NCBI GenBank assembly: GCA_022376465.1
Contig: JACDTU010000002.1
Span: forward strand, 310,001 to 374,000
DNA length: 64,000 nt
Reading direction: 5' to 3'
DNA from: Cubamyces lactineus
Taxonomy: Eukaryota > Basidiomycota > Agaricomycetes > Polyporales > Polyporaceae
Both the position numbers and the translations under genes were made by a program. Under the pieces are notes generated by a model, which saw only the letters and a program-made list of their open reading frames with translations, made no database searches and was not told where the DNA came from. Positions 1 to 9,889 of this stretch are shown piece by piece (positions within the stretch are counted from its first letter, which is position 1; each line of letters starts with the position of its first letter).

Positions 1-35
1 TCCAACGGTATAAAAAGGCGAAGAAGCTGCAGTGA
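1..35 (+). CDS. pol C-terminus of Ty3-A (last ten codons)
   Basis: The reading frame that enters at the window edge ends with a Lys-rich tail and TGA at 33-35. It aligns codon for codon with the end of the chromodomain tail of the full-length Ty3-A pol, which ends at 18356 on the minus strand. Only the last ten codons are visible. The next start codon follows seven bases after the stop. Confidence 0.7.
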   Translation, partial: QRYKKAKKLQ

Positions 36-42
36 CCCTGCA

Positions 43-201
43 ATGCTCTCCCTCGCCATCCTCTTCGCCATCTACTGCCTCACCCTCCTCGCTATCACTC
101 TCCTCTTCCTCTGGTATATCCTCCGTGACCTCTTCAACTGCGTCATCGAGCACACTCTCCACAGCCGCGACTACCCATCTCGATCAGCGTGGGGATCGTG
201 A
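43..201 (+). CDS. Ty3-A small membrane protein TM1 (52 aa)
   Basis: A 52-residue frame starts at ATG 43, seven bases after the pol stop. Residues 2-26 form an uninterrupted hydrophobic stretch rich in Leu, Ile and Phe, and the tail is basic and polar. The same 52-codon frame is kept in the full-length copy (18191-18349, minus strand) with only a few substitutions, which argues that it is a real protein. It sits where retroviruses and some Ty3 elements have env, but I see no similarity to any envelope protein. Function unknown. A signal-anchor or viroporin-like membrane peptide is the simplest reading. Confidence 0.5.
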   Translation: MLSLAILFAIYCLTLLAITLLFLWYILRDLFNCVIEHTLHSRDYPSRSAWGS

Positions 202-206
202 AGCCT

Positions 207-395
207 ATGATCATCGCGCTCTTCACCTGCATGACTCTCGGCTACCTCCTCGCCCTTGCCTTCATTGCCACTCACCTGTGCCTCGCCGTCAACATCCTCG
301 AAGTTGCTCTTGAACACCGCGACCCCCTCGACCCTGCGAACGACAAGCTTGACCAGACCGACCACACCCTCAACAACTCCAGCTGGGACGAGTAG
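207..395 (+). CDS. Ty3-A small membrane protein TM2 (62 aa)
   Basis: A 62-residue frame starts at ATG 207, five bases after the TM1 stop (199-201). The N-terminal 25 residues are strongly hydrophobic (one predicted membrane span). The C-terminal half is acidic and polar and contains an Asn-Asn-Ser-Ser sequence that could be N-glycosylated. The frame has the same length in the full-length copy (17997-18185). Its TAG stop at 393-395 is followed after one base by the ATG of the next frame (TAGAATG). This layout fits termination-reinitiation on one transcript. Function unknown. Confidence 0.5.
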   Translation: MIIALFTCMTLGYLLALAFIATHLCLAVNILEVALEHRDPLDPANDKLDQTDHTLNNSSWDE

Positions 396-396
396 A

Positions 397-1430
397 ATGG
401 GCCGCCCCCTCTATAGCACCCAAGTCGCTGACGACAATGCAAGCGATCAGGAAAACCAGCAGCCGCTACCCATTCCTCCCCCACTCGCCAGACGCTTCTC
501 GTCGTCTCCACCGGAATACACCTCTAGGTCACCATCACCCACCTCCTCGACGTCGGACCTCAGCACAGTTGGTGCCGAAGACTCGCATCTGGTAGACCAC
601 TCCCGGCACCCCGACGTCAACCAGTTGCTCCGTGCGCTCCTCACCAATCCTATCCCAGTCATCAATGCCACCGAGCGAGGCCTGCAGTACTTCCTTAGGG
701 AGTATTGATGCCTCTATAACGAGCAAAGGGAACTGGACACATTGGAAGGGAACCTCGTCGACGCAGCCGACATCGCAGAGGACGCTCTAGACGCTCTCCA
801 CGAGGTGTTTGGCAAAGAAGAAGAACAGCGACAGGTCTTGGAGCACGACGTCGCAGAACGGCAGGCGCACGCCCTCGAAAACGTCGGGCACCATGCCCAC
901 GAGCTAAGGAGGTTGGCAAGACACTCTTTGAACACCACCTGACGGCTCGCTCGGACCACACACACGTGGAGGAACTTCCTCATACAAACGTTCAAACTCC
1001 CTGCCTTCCGCGCAAGGATGGCGCCATTGGCCTCGGTCATCGACGACACGGCCCCGTCTCCAGGAGAACTCCCAGCTGCGGCAAGAAGAGTGCCCGGCGA
1101 AGCCCAACGCCAAGGGACCTATCTGCCCTTGTTTCACACCAGGGTCTCCGCAGGAAGCCGCCGACCGCGCAATCCGTCCCCAACGAGTGCAACGTGAGAG
1201 CTCGAAGAGACACCCCGCCTGCCCCAATGGACGCTTCGCCAGCCCGACCCGAGTCCCCGCCGTCCCTTCACCCTATTGGCCACAGCTGCCTCGTCTGTGG
1301 GTCGCCAGATCACGAGTACCTGTGGTGCCGAGACTGGTGATGCGTCTGGTGTCGCGCCACCGCCCCTGGCCATCACCCGTGGGAGTGCCCTCTGCATCCG
1401 GAAGACATGGACGAGCGGTTTACGAGTTGA
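397..1430 (+). pseudogene. Ty3-A ORF3 zinc-knuckle protein, decayed copy
   Basis: This is the homologue of the intact 344-aa frame at 16961-17995. It starts at ATG 397. It is stopped by TGA at 706-708, 940-942 and 1338-1340, each at a CGA arginine codon of the intact copy, and is shifted by a one-base deletion near 1180. The C-terminus still spells the CCHC knuckle (CLVCGSPDHEYLWC), with a second Cys/His cluster after it. The N-terminal half is acidic and rich in Ser/Pro, and the middle is helical with many charged residues. The three CpG-type transitions point to methylation-linked decay. Confidence 0.75.
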
Positions 1431-1479
1431 GCTGGATATTCCGCTGATGGAACAGCGTAGAAGCATACGAAGGGGGTAA

Positions 1480-1895
1480 TGTTACAACGCTCACCGTGTC
1501 ACGGTCACGCAGTTTCCTTTTTCTCTCTTCCTTGTGCTCCCACTGTGCCACGTCATCCTTTCCCATGCCACGTCATCCTCTTTCCCACCGATCCCACGGT
1601 TGTTGTATTCCTAGCCTATCCCGTTTCGCCACGTCATCACCACATCATCTGTATTCCCAGCCCTGACTCTACGTAGATATACTGGACTCTCACGGTACAT
1701 GGTGCCTACGTGGCGCTGACGTGTCTATGCCTCTTTCCCTGTATTTAAGACCAGAGGATCCACTCAGGATCCTTAGCTCGACCTGGTTATCCATTGCCTA
1801 TTCCTCTGAACCTCTACTCGACTCGAACTACTGGAGACCTCTTGTCCGATCTCTAGGACGTCGCTCGCTGTGACCGATCTAGGCTCGTCGTAACA
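1480..1895 (+). repeat. 3' LTR of the left Ty3-A copy (416 bp)
   Basis: The sequence begins TGTTAC and ends TAACA, with the polypurine tract directly upstream. It aligns along its whole length with the 417-bp LTRs at 16495-16911 and 23734-24150 (opposite strand). The TATA-like TATTTAAG and the downstream AGCTCGACCT segment that marks the predicted transcript start are kept. Confidence 0.85.
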
Positions 1896-1897
1896 AC

Positions 1898-2491
1898 CCC
1901 GCTCTGTCGGACTCACCCCCTCATCTCTCTGTCAATCAGCCTGCTCTTCCTGGTCCCACCAGAAGGCCTACTCCTATCGCACCCACTTGCTCTGTTTCGT
2001 CCAGTGGTGCACCATCTAGGCAGCCTAATCCAGTCTCAGCGACTCCAAGTGCGGGCTCCTACTTCATCACTGATAGAGACCCAATCCTGGTTATTCAACC
2101 TAGTCTGGATGGTCTCCTTCGCGCTAGCCTACATCCCCCTGATCAGCCTCTCAATCCTGCAGAGCAGCTGACATCCGCTATCCAAGAGGTCTTCCTATCT
2201 GGCTCAGGCTCTCACCGGCTTTTAGCTGCCTACCCTGTTCTTCACCCCATCCCCGTGGACACAGGCCCCCTGAAGGATGCTGGTGCTCACACTTTGCCCC
2301 TCCCCCCCCCCCCCCCCCCCCCCCGAGGCGCGGCACTTCTTGCAGGAGAGACCTCTGCTCCATCACGACCTCAACCTAAACCTCAAAAGGGAAAGGTTAT
2401 GGAAGCCAATCCAGAGGAGGGTGAGGCAGGCAATGCGGAGGACACTAGGTGTAGGTTGACTTGCTCCAAGGGGAAGACTCGTGCAAAGTAG
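1898..2491 (+). pseudogene. truncated open frame of unknown function, cut by the Ty3-A LTR
   Basis: A frame of about 197 codons runs open from the base after the LTR to a TAG at 2489-2491, with no ATG near its left end. The product is rich in Pro, Ser and Thr. It contains a run of prolines encoded by a poly-C tract (about 2307-2333) and ends in a charged, Lys-rich tail. The open frame abutting the LTR end suggests that the retrotransposon landed inside a coding exon and removed the 5' part from view. I do not recognise the family. It could be a host gene or another element's gene. Confidence 0.4.
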
Positions 2492-2649
2492 TACGCAACT
2501 GATGTATTACCACTACTGAATGCTAGGAAGGATGTTGTTTGATGCAGCACTTCAGCATCCTGCTGCAATAGTGAGTGCGGGGTGTTCAACAAAGTGCCCT
2601 CCCATGCAATAGAAAGTGCTATATTAATGCAGTGTTCATAGACATAAAC

Positions 2650-2722
2650 GGACCGGTGGCTTAGTGGTTTTGTTGCCTAACATGCATGGTGTAGTTGCGG
2701 GTTCGAACCCTGGTCTGGTACG
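2650..2722 (+). repeat. tRNA-like head of a SINE-type element
   Basis: The sequence has a good RNA polymerase III A box (TGGCTTAGTGG, 2657-2667) and a perfect B box (GGTTCGAACCC, 2700-2710) spaced 32 nt apart, as in tRNA genes. The acceptor and T stems pair only in part, so a working tRNA is unlikely. An A/T-rich body with a 98-bp tandem repeat follows. This is the structure of a tRNA-derived SINE, but no second copy is present in the window to prove mobility. Confidence 0.45.
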
Positions 2723-2852
2723 TATTTCAGCCTTCACAATTCAGACAGATGCCCTGATGTAGTCCTCCTTCATAGCAGCAGCAAATTGAGTAAGTAAGTC
2801 CTGAATAGCATTTTCAAGTAACTACATCAATTGAGTAGAGATTAGCACATTA

Positions 2853-3030
2853 TAGTAGACAGGTAAGATCGATAAGTAGCCGTAAACTAAGAGATGTAAC
2901 TGAAGCAATTAAGTAGTAAGGATCTGAAGTAAGTACAAAGTAACATACGGTAGTAAACAGGTGAAATTGATAACTAGCCGTAAGTTAAGAGATGTAACTA
3001 GAGCAATAGTAAGGCAAGTAAGTAGTAGGC
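2853..3030 (+). repeat. 98-bp tandem duplication
   Basis: A segment starting TAGTAGACAGG at 2853 is repeated from 2951 with about 80-85% identity. Both copies share the core GAGATGTAACT and a CCGTAA segment. The period is 98 bp. It lies directly behind the tRNA-like head and may be the body of that SINE-type element. Confidence 0.6.
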
Positions 3031-3045
3031 AACCTTAGATTAGAG

Positions 3046-3719
3046 ATGGCAAAGCCCTCGAGATACCTGAGGCATTTTTTGCTTGGCCAGGCTCCCAACG
3101 CCATCCCGATGGTCGGCTGGCTGACGGAGATCAACTGGGACCTCAGGAGGGTACCCGAGAGTTGCTTACCCTCCAGATCTCAATGCCATTCTCGAGATGG
3201 CATGAGATGGCACTGCTCGGCATCAGGAGGGGCAGGCACTGCATCAGACATCAAGTGGGCCCTCCTGACCCCTTGGGAGTCCCTCCTGACGACCTCCGGA
3301 GGAAACCTACATCATCGAGATGGGTCTCGATAGCCAACTCCCCTCAGCGCCTCCTGATCCCTTGGGAGCCATCCGAAGAGCCGTGAGAAATGTCCAACAT
3401 AAGAGCGACTTGTTGTACTGCTCCTACAGAGCAGCCTTATATACATGTACACGGAGGCTATGATGTAATACTGTATAGTACGATGTCATACTACATAGTA
3501 CCTCAGCCACAGTATCCGGAACTTTCTCCAGAAGACTGGTAGCCTCGTGTCCATTCCCGCTTACTAGCCTGCTATTAGTCAGCGCCTAATGCGCATCTAG
3601 TTCAACAGCTATCAGTGTTTTGTTGCAGTGCTTTTGCCATTTGTTACCCTGTGAGCTGGTATTTGCAACACGAGCTAGTGTCTGTGTACGTAGGACTACG
3701 TATACAATAATGTGGACCT
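3046..3719. other. non-coding stretch, possible degraded repeat
   Basis: Short frames here lack start context, codon bias and recognisable motifs. The left half has recurring CTCCTGA and CCTTGGGAG segments. 3391-3607 starts TGTCCAACA and ends TTCAACA like a small LTR and has a TATA-like stretch, but its flanks do not form a target duplication. No gene is supported. Confidence 0.3.
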
Positions 3720-5387
3720 ATTTGCTGATGTTACTGGTGCAGGTGCAGGAGAGCGTACCGGTGGCGTCGGTTCCTTGCCTGGTCCTATCGTCGAGTCCGG
3801 TCTAACCAAGCTGCCCGACGAGCGCCATGAGTCCGAACGCTACCCCACCATCGCAGAGGCCGCTGCTGCTATCGCAACGGCCATGTACGCCATCAAAGAC
3901 AAGATTGTCGGATCTGTTCCTCAGAACGCCGAGTCCGCAAAGCAGACTGCCAAACAGACTGTTCAGAACACCACTCAGACGGTCAAGCAAGCAGGTGAGT
4001 CTGTTGCTGAAAACACGCACGGTAAGCCAAGGTAGCTGATCCGTGATTGCAGTGCCCGGTTTGCACTCCACCGCTGTGACTTCGTCCACCGTTCCGAGTC
4101 ACGAGCTCTTTGGTGCTCAGCCCGGAGACCACTCTTCTGGTGCCGGCGCGCTCCCAGGATTCCAGGACGAGCCACACGTCGCCCGCCTCCCAGAGGAGTC
4201 CGCGCACCCGCAGTACGACTCCGGCCCCATGGACACCGCTGGCCAGCTTTCTCTTTTGCCTTCAGAGGAGACCACCGGCAATGAATCCGCCGTTGGTGAC
4301 GCACGTCACGTAGGTGGAGTTGGTGCACTCATTGGTGGACGCGACGAGTCCTCCGTGGCGCTTGCTCCCGATAAGCGCGCGGGCCTCATGGCATCTGGCG
4401 CGACGGGCATGGCGAGCCGGACGCTCCCTTCACAGGAACCCAAGGGCAATGAGGCTGATGAGGCGCCAAAGCTCGTCGGCGGTGTCGGCACACTTGTCGG
4501 CGGCTGCGAGGAGCAAGGCGCTGCCATCTTGCCCGACGAGAAGACGCTCAAGATGGGCACGGGTACAAGCACTGTCACCCAGAACAAGGACCAGCGAGTC
4601 AACGACCAAGCGCCACAGTCGTCCCAAGAACACACGGACAATCCGTCTGCGCAGAAGAGCGGCCACCACGATTTGCCAAACAAGGTGAGCTCGAATGTCT
4701 TGTTCGTCATAGCGCTTCAATGGACAGTTGGACGGGCGATGCTTGGTGCGCAGCGTAGCGAGAATGCGCACTCGCTCCTGGGAGATCCTGGGACATGCCG
4801 GTTCTCGCACCTGCGAAATGAGGAGCGGGATGAGCAGGGAAAGCTACGTGAGAAGCAGGCGAACCCCCTTCACGCCACGCTTCGTCCTAGAGCGCATGCC
4901 CTGGGTGCGGAGCGCGCGAAATGGGGGACAGTCCCGCTGAGTGGAGACGCCGCTCGCGACGAGCTCGACGCGGACTTTGATCGTCCGGACGACGAGCGGA
5001 GGGAGGTGCGTAGAGCGGGAAATTGTCCGTCCCGTTTCCTGCCTGGTTTTCTGCGCCCTTATGCGCGTATCATCAGTTACTGACCATGTATGCACACAGG
5101 GCCCTGGCCATGACACAGACTACCACCCCGCGAAGCTGCGCCCGCCTCCGGAGCACATCGCCGACCCGCACAGCGAGGGCGAGAAGAGCCTCGGCGCGAC
5201 CCAAGCAGACGCGAACCGTCCCGCCGAGGAGGGCCGGCCGCCGCACCAGGCCCGCAGCTCGGGGAGTAGCGACGAGCAGCGCCAGCAGAAGGCGCGCAAG
5301 GCGAGCTTTATGGAGAAGATGAAGGGCGAGGCGAAGGTGCTGCTCGGGAAGATTGAGGGCAAGCATGAGAAGGTGGAGGAGGGATAG
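3720..5387 (+). CDS. repeat-motif protein, 5' end unresolved
   Basis: At least three exons join in frame: about 3720-3994, 4053-5005 and 5100-5387, with GTGAGT/CAG and GTGCGT/CAG borders. The protein carries four degenerate repeats of the form G-x-G-x-L-x-G followed by an acidic stretch and LPDE or a similar tetrapeptide. Then come a GTVPLSGDAA block with an acidic FDRPDDE tail, and a Lys/Glu-rich end (MKGEAKVLLGKIEGK). There is no signal peptide or membrane segment. The composition is hydrophilic, like fungal stress or LEA-like proteins, but this is only an impression. No ATG precedes the first repeat in frame. The likely acceptor at 3740-3755 points to an upstream first exon that I could not find. 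4684-4920 may be a retained or additional intron. Confidence 0.5.
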
Positions 5388-5956
5388 CGGATGAAGGCGG
5401 GCGAGGCGGCGGGCGGGAAGGCGTGAGCTCGGGCCTGAAGAAGATTCATCATGAAGGACACACGGACGGTATAGTGTTCAATGGTGCATCAAGTTTTGCG
5501 TGTACTGTGTATGGTAGACCGCTCAATAGTCGACGTGGCCCTCTTGATTGTGCTATATCGCTAACGTGTACTATCTTGTAATCTCGATATCGTTCAACCA
5601 GATCGGTGCCAAATCCGTATCCGAGGTTGCTGCCTGCTACTTACGCGTGCCTTCGTCGTCGTTCTCTCCACGAATGGAGATAATTGGGTGGATTACGTAG
5701 TGAGTATACAGTGTAGACAACACCGCACGGTCGCAACACGAAGGCTTCCGGAAGTGGGTCGCGCATCGACGTCACTTGGCCACAGATGTCAGACGACTCG
5801 CCCTGGGGGCGTATGGCGTATGTAACATTACCAAAGTTCAAGGCCGCTCGAGCGACACAAGACGACGAGATCTTGAGCTATCGCCGCGCCGAACCAGCTG
5901 CAATTTGCCAACAAACGAGAGCGTTTCCGAAATTCCTTTGTCGTACATCGCTTACA
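5388..5956. other. intergenic between convergent genes
   Basis: This 570-bp gap separates the stop codons of two convergent genes. I see no open frame with convincing features, no repeat shared with the rest of the window and no RNA-gene signal. It probably holds both 3' untranslated regions. Confidence 0.5.
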
Positions 5957-8900
5957 TCAGTCCATGAAAACATCCCCATCATCGTCGTCGTCGTCTGGAC
6001 CGTCCTCGCCTCCAATTGAAACAACCACACCGCCCTCATCATCGGATTCGTCTGGCGAGTCCGTGTTGAGCCGCGTATGGCACAGCCAATGCCAGCTTGT
6101 GTGTCCGATGGCGAAGAATGGTTTCAACATCCGCACCAGCCTCAGGGACGTAGGGTCTTGCCGGGGGTGCTCGGCCAGGAGCTTGCCGCTACCAAGTATA
6201 TGCTTGTACACCCCGCGTTCGTTCTGACTGATGACTCGGTAAACCGTCGGCGAGCATCCATAGACGTAGATGCTGTAGCGAGGGTAGGCACTTCCCCTTC
6301 TTCGGCGCGGCGCCGGCGGTATCAGTACCACCTTGGAAGGTGTATCTTGAAGTGGTGCGCCCGCGTTCGAAACTGGCGTCTTCTCGCCGAGCTTCTTGTT
6401 CACGGCAATCGACTCCTTTGACTCCGGCTTGACGGGGATCGAGGCGAGCAGCGGAGGCTCGGAAGTGACTCCAAGTTCCATGATGAGTGTGATGTAGGGG
6501 TGTCGCTGTGTCTCATCATCGTCGGGGGTTTGCTTGAACAAACCGACTTTCGTGGCATCGATGGCGTATGCTGCTGTAGTCCCAGAGTGCGCACGGAGTT
6601 TGAATTGAACCATGATACCCGACATGACACTGGCGTCGAGTGCAGCGTCCTTATTCATCAGAACAGGGATGAAGATGTCAACCGTGGCTGCGTTATTTCG
6701 GCATATAACCGCCATCGAGCGGATGAAGCACCCGAGCGCAGTGTCCTGGCTCAATGCGGAGTCGTCGGCCCATTTCGCGAAGTGAGTGAAGTTCACCACG
6801 GCATCCTTGAACGCCTCAGCAAACGTTAGATCTCCTCTCGGATCGTTGGCTGGCAGGTTGTCTGGCTTGCTTGTGAGGACGTCCTTGGCGAATGCCTCGG
6901 AGAGAAGTTGCACGAGGAGGGTGGTCACGGGGACGGGGTTACTGAAATGGGGGTCATCGGAGTCTGAGGAAGTCGCGCAAGTGGCGGAATCTCTGGCAAG
7001 CAGCAGCAATAAACGCCCGACGATCTCGCCGACATCGCCTCGAGAAATCAAATCGTGGTCTAAGGATTTCCGTAGGATCTGCACCGCCGGGCCAATATCA
7101 GTCGTGTCTCGAAGGCGATCGACGACATTGATTCCTGTGGCCGACGGCCCAAGTCCCAGGCACTGGCGCCGCCATTCATGCAGTTGACGAGCAGCTGCCT
7201 CGGCCAGGATTGGCTCCGATGAGTACCCCGATCGGAGATATATGCGGTCCTTGGGAACGGAGTAGGCAATGCGCATGTGGCTCGCGACAAGCTGTTCTTC
7301 GTGGCGACGGGCTGCCTCCCGACTAGGCTCGAATGAAAGCATGATGCGGACGTCGAGAACAGCTGTTTGGGCAGCAACTGTATGCGAGTCCATCGGCATT
7401 CTCATGTTATCGTTACAGAGTAGCTTGCGGCGTGCAAGCTCTAGCACGTCAAGAGAGAGCCTGCCGCATCGCAGTACTTGCGAATCCGTGATAGAGGGGG
7501 GATCGGGGCGGTCGATACTGAATTTGTCAAGCACCCAGTCGGAGTACGGCATCATCAAGGACCGCCACCTGTGTGAACGATTAAATTCTTGAATAAACGA
7601 CACGACGAGACAGAGAGTGGCTCACATTGGCCGTCCAAAGCATGCCATGAACGGTGTCTCACATACATCTCTGCAATGTAACTTCGATGGAACAAGTCGC
7701 TTGGATCCAAAGCAATCGAAAGGGGTTTCCGTGATAGGTGCATGCATGCTAGGGGGAAGTGCACTGTAACGAGCAGAGCGGGCGTGGATAGCAGCCGGCG
7801 CCAAATGTTCGAGCGACGACTGCGTCGACATGAAGAGAGTGAACAGGCCCAAGTCACGGCAGTCGTCCAACGCGCTGACGAGGATATCAAGCGCTGTTTT
7901 GTGCTTCGGAGGCGAAGACGGCTCTGACGCGTTGTTCTGGTTGGCGCCCGTTGAGGTCGGGTCCGTCTCCATTGCGTCCATCGAGGTGGGGACCGTCGCG
8001 CTCGCTGAGGACGCCTTCGCGAGTCTCGACGGTACTTCTGCCAGCACATGCGCCTCGTCAAAGTACATGAGGATGTGGAGTATCTTGAGGCGACCCATGG
8101 GATCCCCCCGAATCGTTTCGGGTCGAAAAGCCGCACGTAACTCGTCGCAGGTAGCAAGTGGCGCTTCTTTGAAGTCAGAAGACCCCCCAACCGTAGTGGG
8201 CCCATCAGCCGAACAGCCGGAAGAGGTGCAAACGAGTTTGACAAGTGTTTCCAAGGCATCCTGCGCCTGCTTAAGTATGTCCGCGGCAGGATTGCCCGCT
8301 ATACTCTAGGGTCTATGTTGAATAGAGAGCGAATTGATCAGCCGAGAGTATCCCTACCTTCTGCTCTTCAGCACTGATATCGCCGTCCTTCAGTTTCTGG
8401 AGAGCAAGCATTCAATGGATGTCCAATAGTCAAGTGACGCAGACTACCAACCGCCAACGCTGCCACCCTGCTGTATAGCGCGTCTCGGCGTCTTCTAGTC
8501 AGGTATTCGCGCCATTCAAGAGGAAGCTTTGTATCGCCGCTGCGGGAGGCTAGCATGCCACGCAATTCCTTCGTGATCTCCTCGAATACCACCTGGAGGA
8601 AACCATGAAACCGGGACTGGAGCGCGAGACCACTATACTTGAACGCCCACTCCATGAGCAGGTTATGTACTGCAGTGTCGGTCGGAGGATAAGCGCCATC
8701 TACCATACATGTGTTGAACAAGTATCAGAACGCGTGAGAAGTTGAGATGAGGCCTACTTTTCATATGTTCTCTGGGGTCTCGTATGTTGAACGGAATCGT
8801 AAATATCTCCCCGGCAACCTCGTGGACGAGGCGCGACTTGCCGGACCCCGAGCTTTGTATAACAGCTGCGTGGCCCATATATGCACTGCGCGCGCTGGTG

Positions 8901-9580
8901 CCGTAGTACATGTTCCGAATGTTGCTGGCTAGAGCGACATGATGTTCACCGATGAATGGCGCGGACCAGCCCTCAATCACCGCTAATGAACCAGTCAGTG
9001 TCACGTTGGGCAACTGCGATGGGCCATTTGCGCACCTTCTATTCACGGGCAAGGGCGTCAGTTACAATGAACGAAGCTGAGGTCGTGAGAAGTACGATGC
9101 TCACCCTGCAGGGTCCTCTTAGCGGCGCTATCTAGAGACGGTTCTGAGCGAATAACCGGCTGGGTATTGCGTGTACGAGGCTTGGGACGTCCTGCTTGTT
9201 CACGTATGTACTCTGGTGCGATAGCAAATACGTGCTCGGCATGTCAGGAGTCAATGTGCAGTCCATCATTCTCGAGACGTACTGAGTCGCATCAAGGCGC
9301 TATAGTCTTTCTTATCGTAGGCTTCCTGCACCATGTCACCAAGTTGGGAGACGTGAGCATCGACCCATTCCCTGTCCGCTGGTGTCTTCAAGGGTGTGAA
9401 TCTGCATTGCGTCTGCACCACCCGTAGGACGTCCGAGAGGTACCACCCTTGGGTCAGCTGGTCTCTGGTTGGAATCCCCACGTCTTCCATCTCGTGATGA
9501 ATCAGCTTGTTGTAACTGACAAGCGTCTGGGCGTCTGGCAGTTGGTCCTCGCTAACCATCTCCATTGGATTCGAATCCAT
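5957..9580 (-). CDS. P-loop NTPase family protein, about 1069 aa, seven exons
   Basis: Exons by eye: 9580-9283, 9212-9105, 8982-8758, 8699-8452, 8396-8358, 8305-7626 and 7568-5957. Their lengths sum to 3210 nt and all phases agree. One donor is unusual (GTTGGT at 8451). The third exon holds a Walker A motif (SSGSGKSRLV) and the sixth a Walker B (LMYFDEAH), so the protein should bind and hydrolyse ATP or GTP. Between them lies an FTIPFN block typical of a large, uncharacterised family in mushroom-forming fungi. The C-terminus is a polyacidic run ending DVFMD. There is no signal peptide or clear membrane span. Some fungal Crinkler-type proteins pair a similar NTPase with a nuclease domain, but I see no nuclease here. 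Function not established. Confidence 0.65.
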
Positions 9581-9889
9581 GGCTGTATTGGGTTGCTGAG
9601 AGAAGGACTGAGTGGGATGCTCGACGACACGAGATGGTGGTAGTGAAGAACAAGTGGTTGTTCGGTTTCTTCACGCTCCGTCGTCGCTTTCATTGATTAT
9701 CAGTGATCACGTGATGTGAGGCTCGATTGGTCCTTAACATGAGCGGACGCCGGAGAAAGAGTCCTCAAGGCTCATGCTCACGCACACACACACGTACAGA
9801 AGTTGCTTTGGCAAGTACAGCAAGTGCCCGCGGGACGCACGCAACAACCCTCAAGCCAAACCATCCAACGCTCAGCTTTCAGCAAACAA

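Larger units (their letters stand above)
1..1895 (+). mobile_element. Ty3-A chromovirus, 3' part of a copy cut by the window edge
   Basis: The first 1895 bases match, in opposite orientation, the right-hand third of the full-length Ty3-A element at 16495-24150. In order they hold the last codons of pol, two small membrane-protein frames, a zinc-knuckle frame, a polypurine tract (AAGGGGGTAA, about 1470-1479) and a 3' LTR. The LTR ends in TAACA at 1895 and is followed by unrelated sequence. The 5' part lies outside the window, so no target-site duplication can be checked. The zinc-knuckle frame is broken by three TGA codons and one frameshift, and the LTR differs more from the full-length copy's LTRs than those do from each other. 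This copy is therefore older. Confidence 0.85.

Noticed and set aside
2307..2333. Poly-C run
   Set aside because: May be a sequencing or assembly homopolymer. It encodes a Pro run in frame, but no more can be said.
2650..2722. Functional tRNA gene
   Set aside because: A and B boxes are good, but the acceptor and T stems do not pair fully.
3391..3607. Small LTR-like segment (TGTCCAACA...TTCAACA)
   Set aside because: Flanks do not match as a target duplication and no second copy is in the window.
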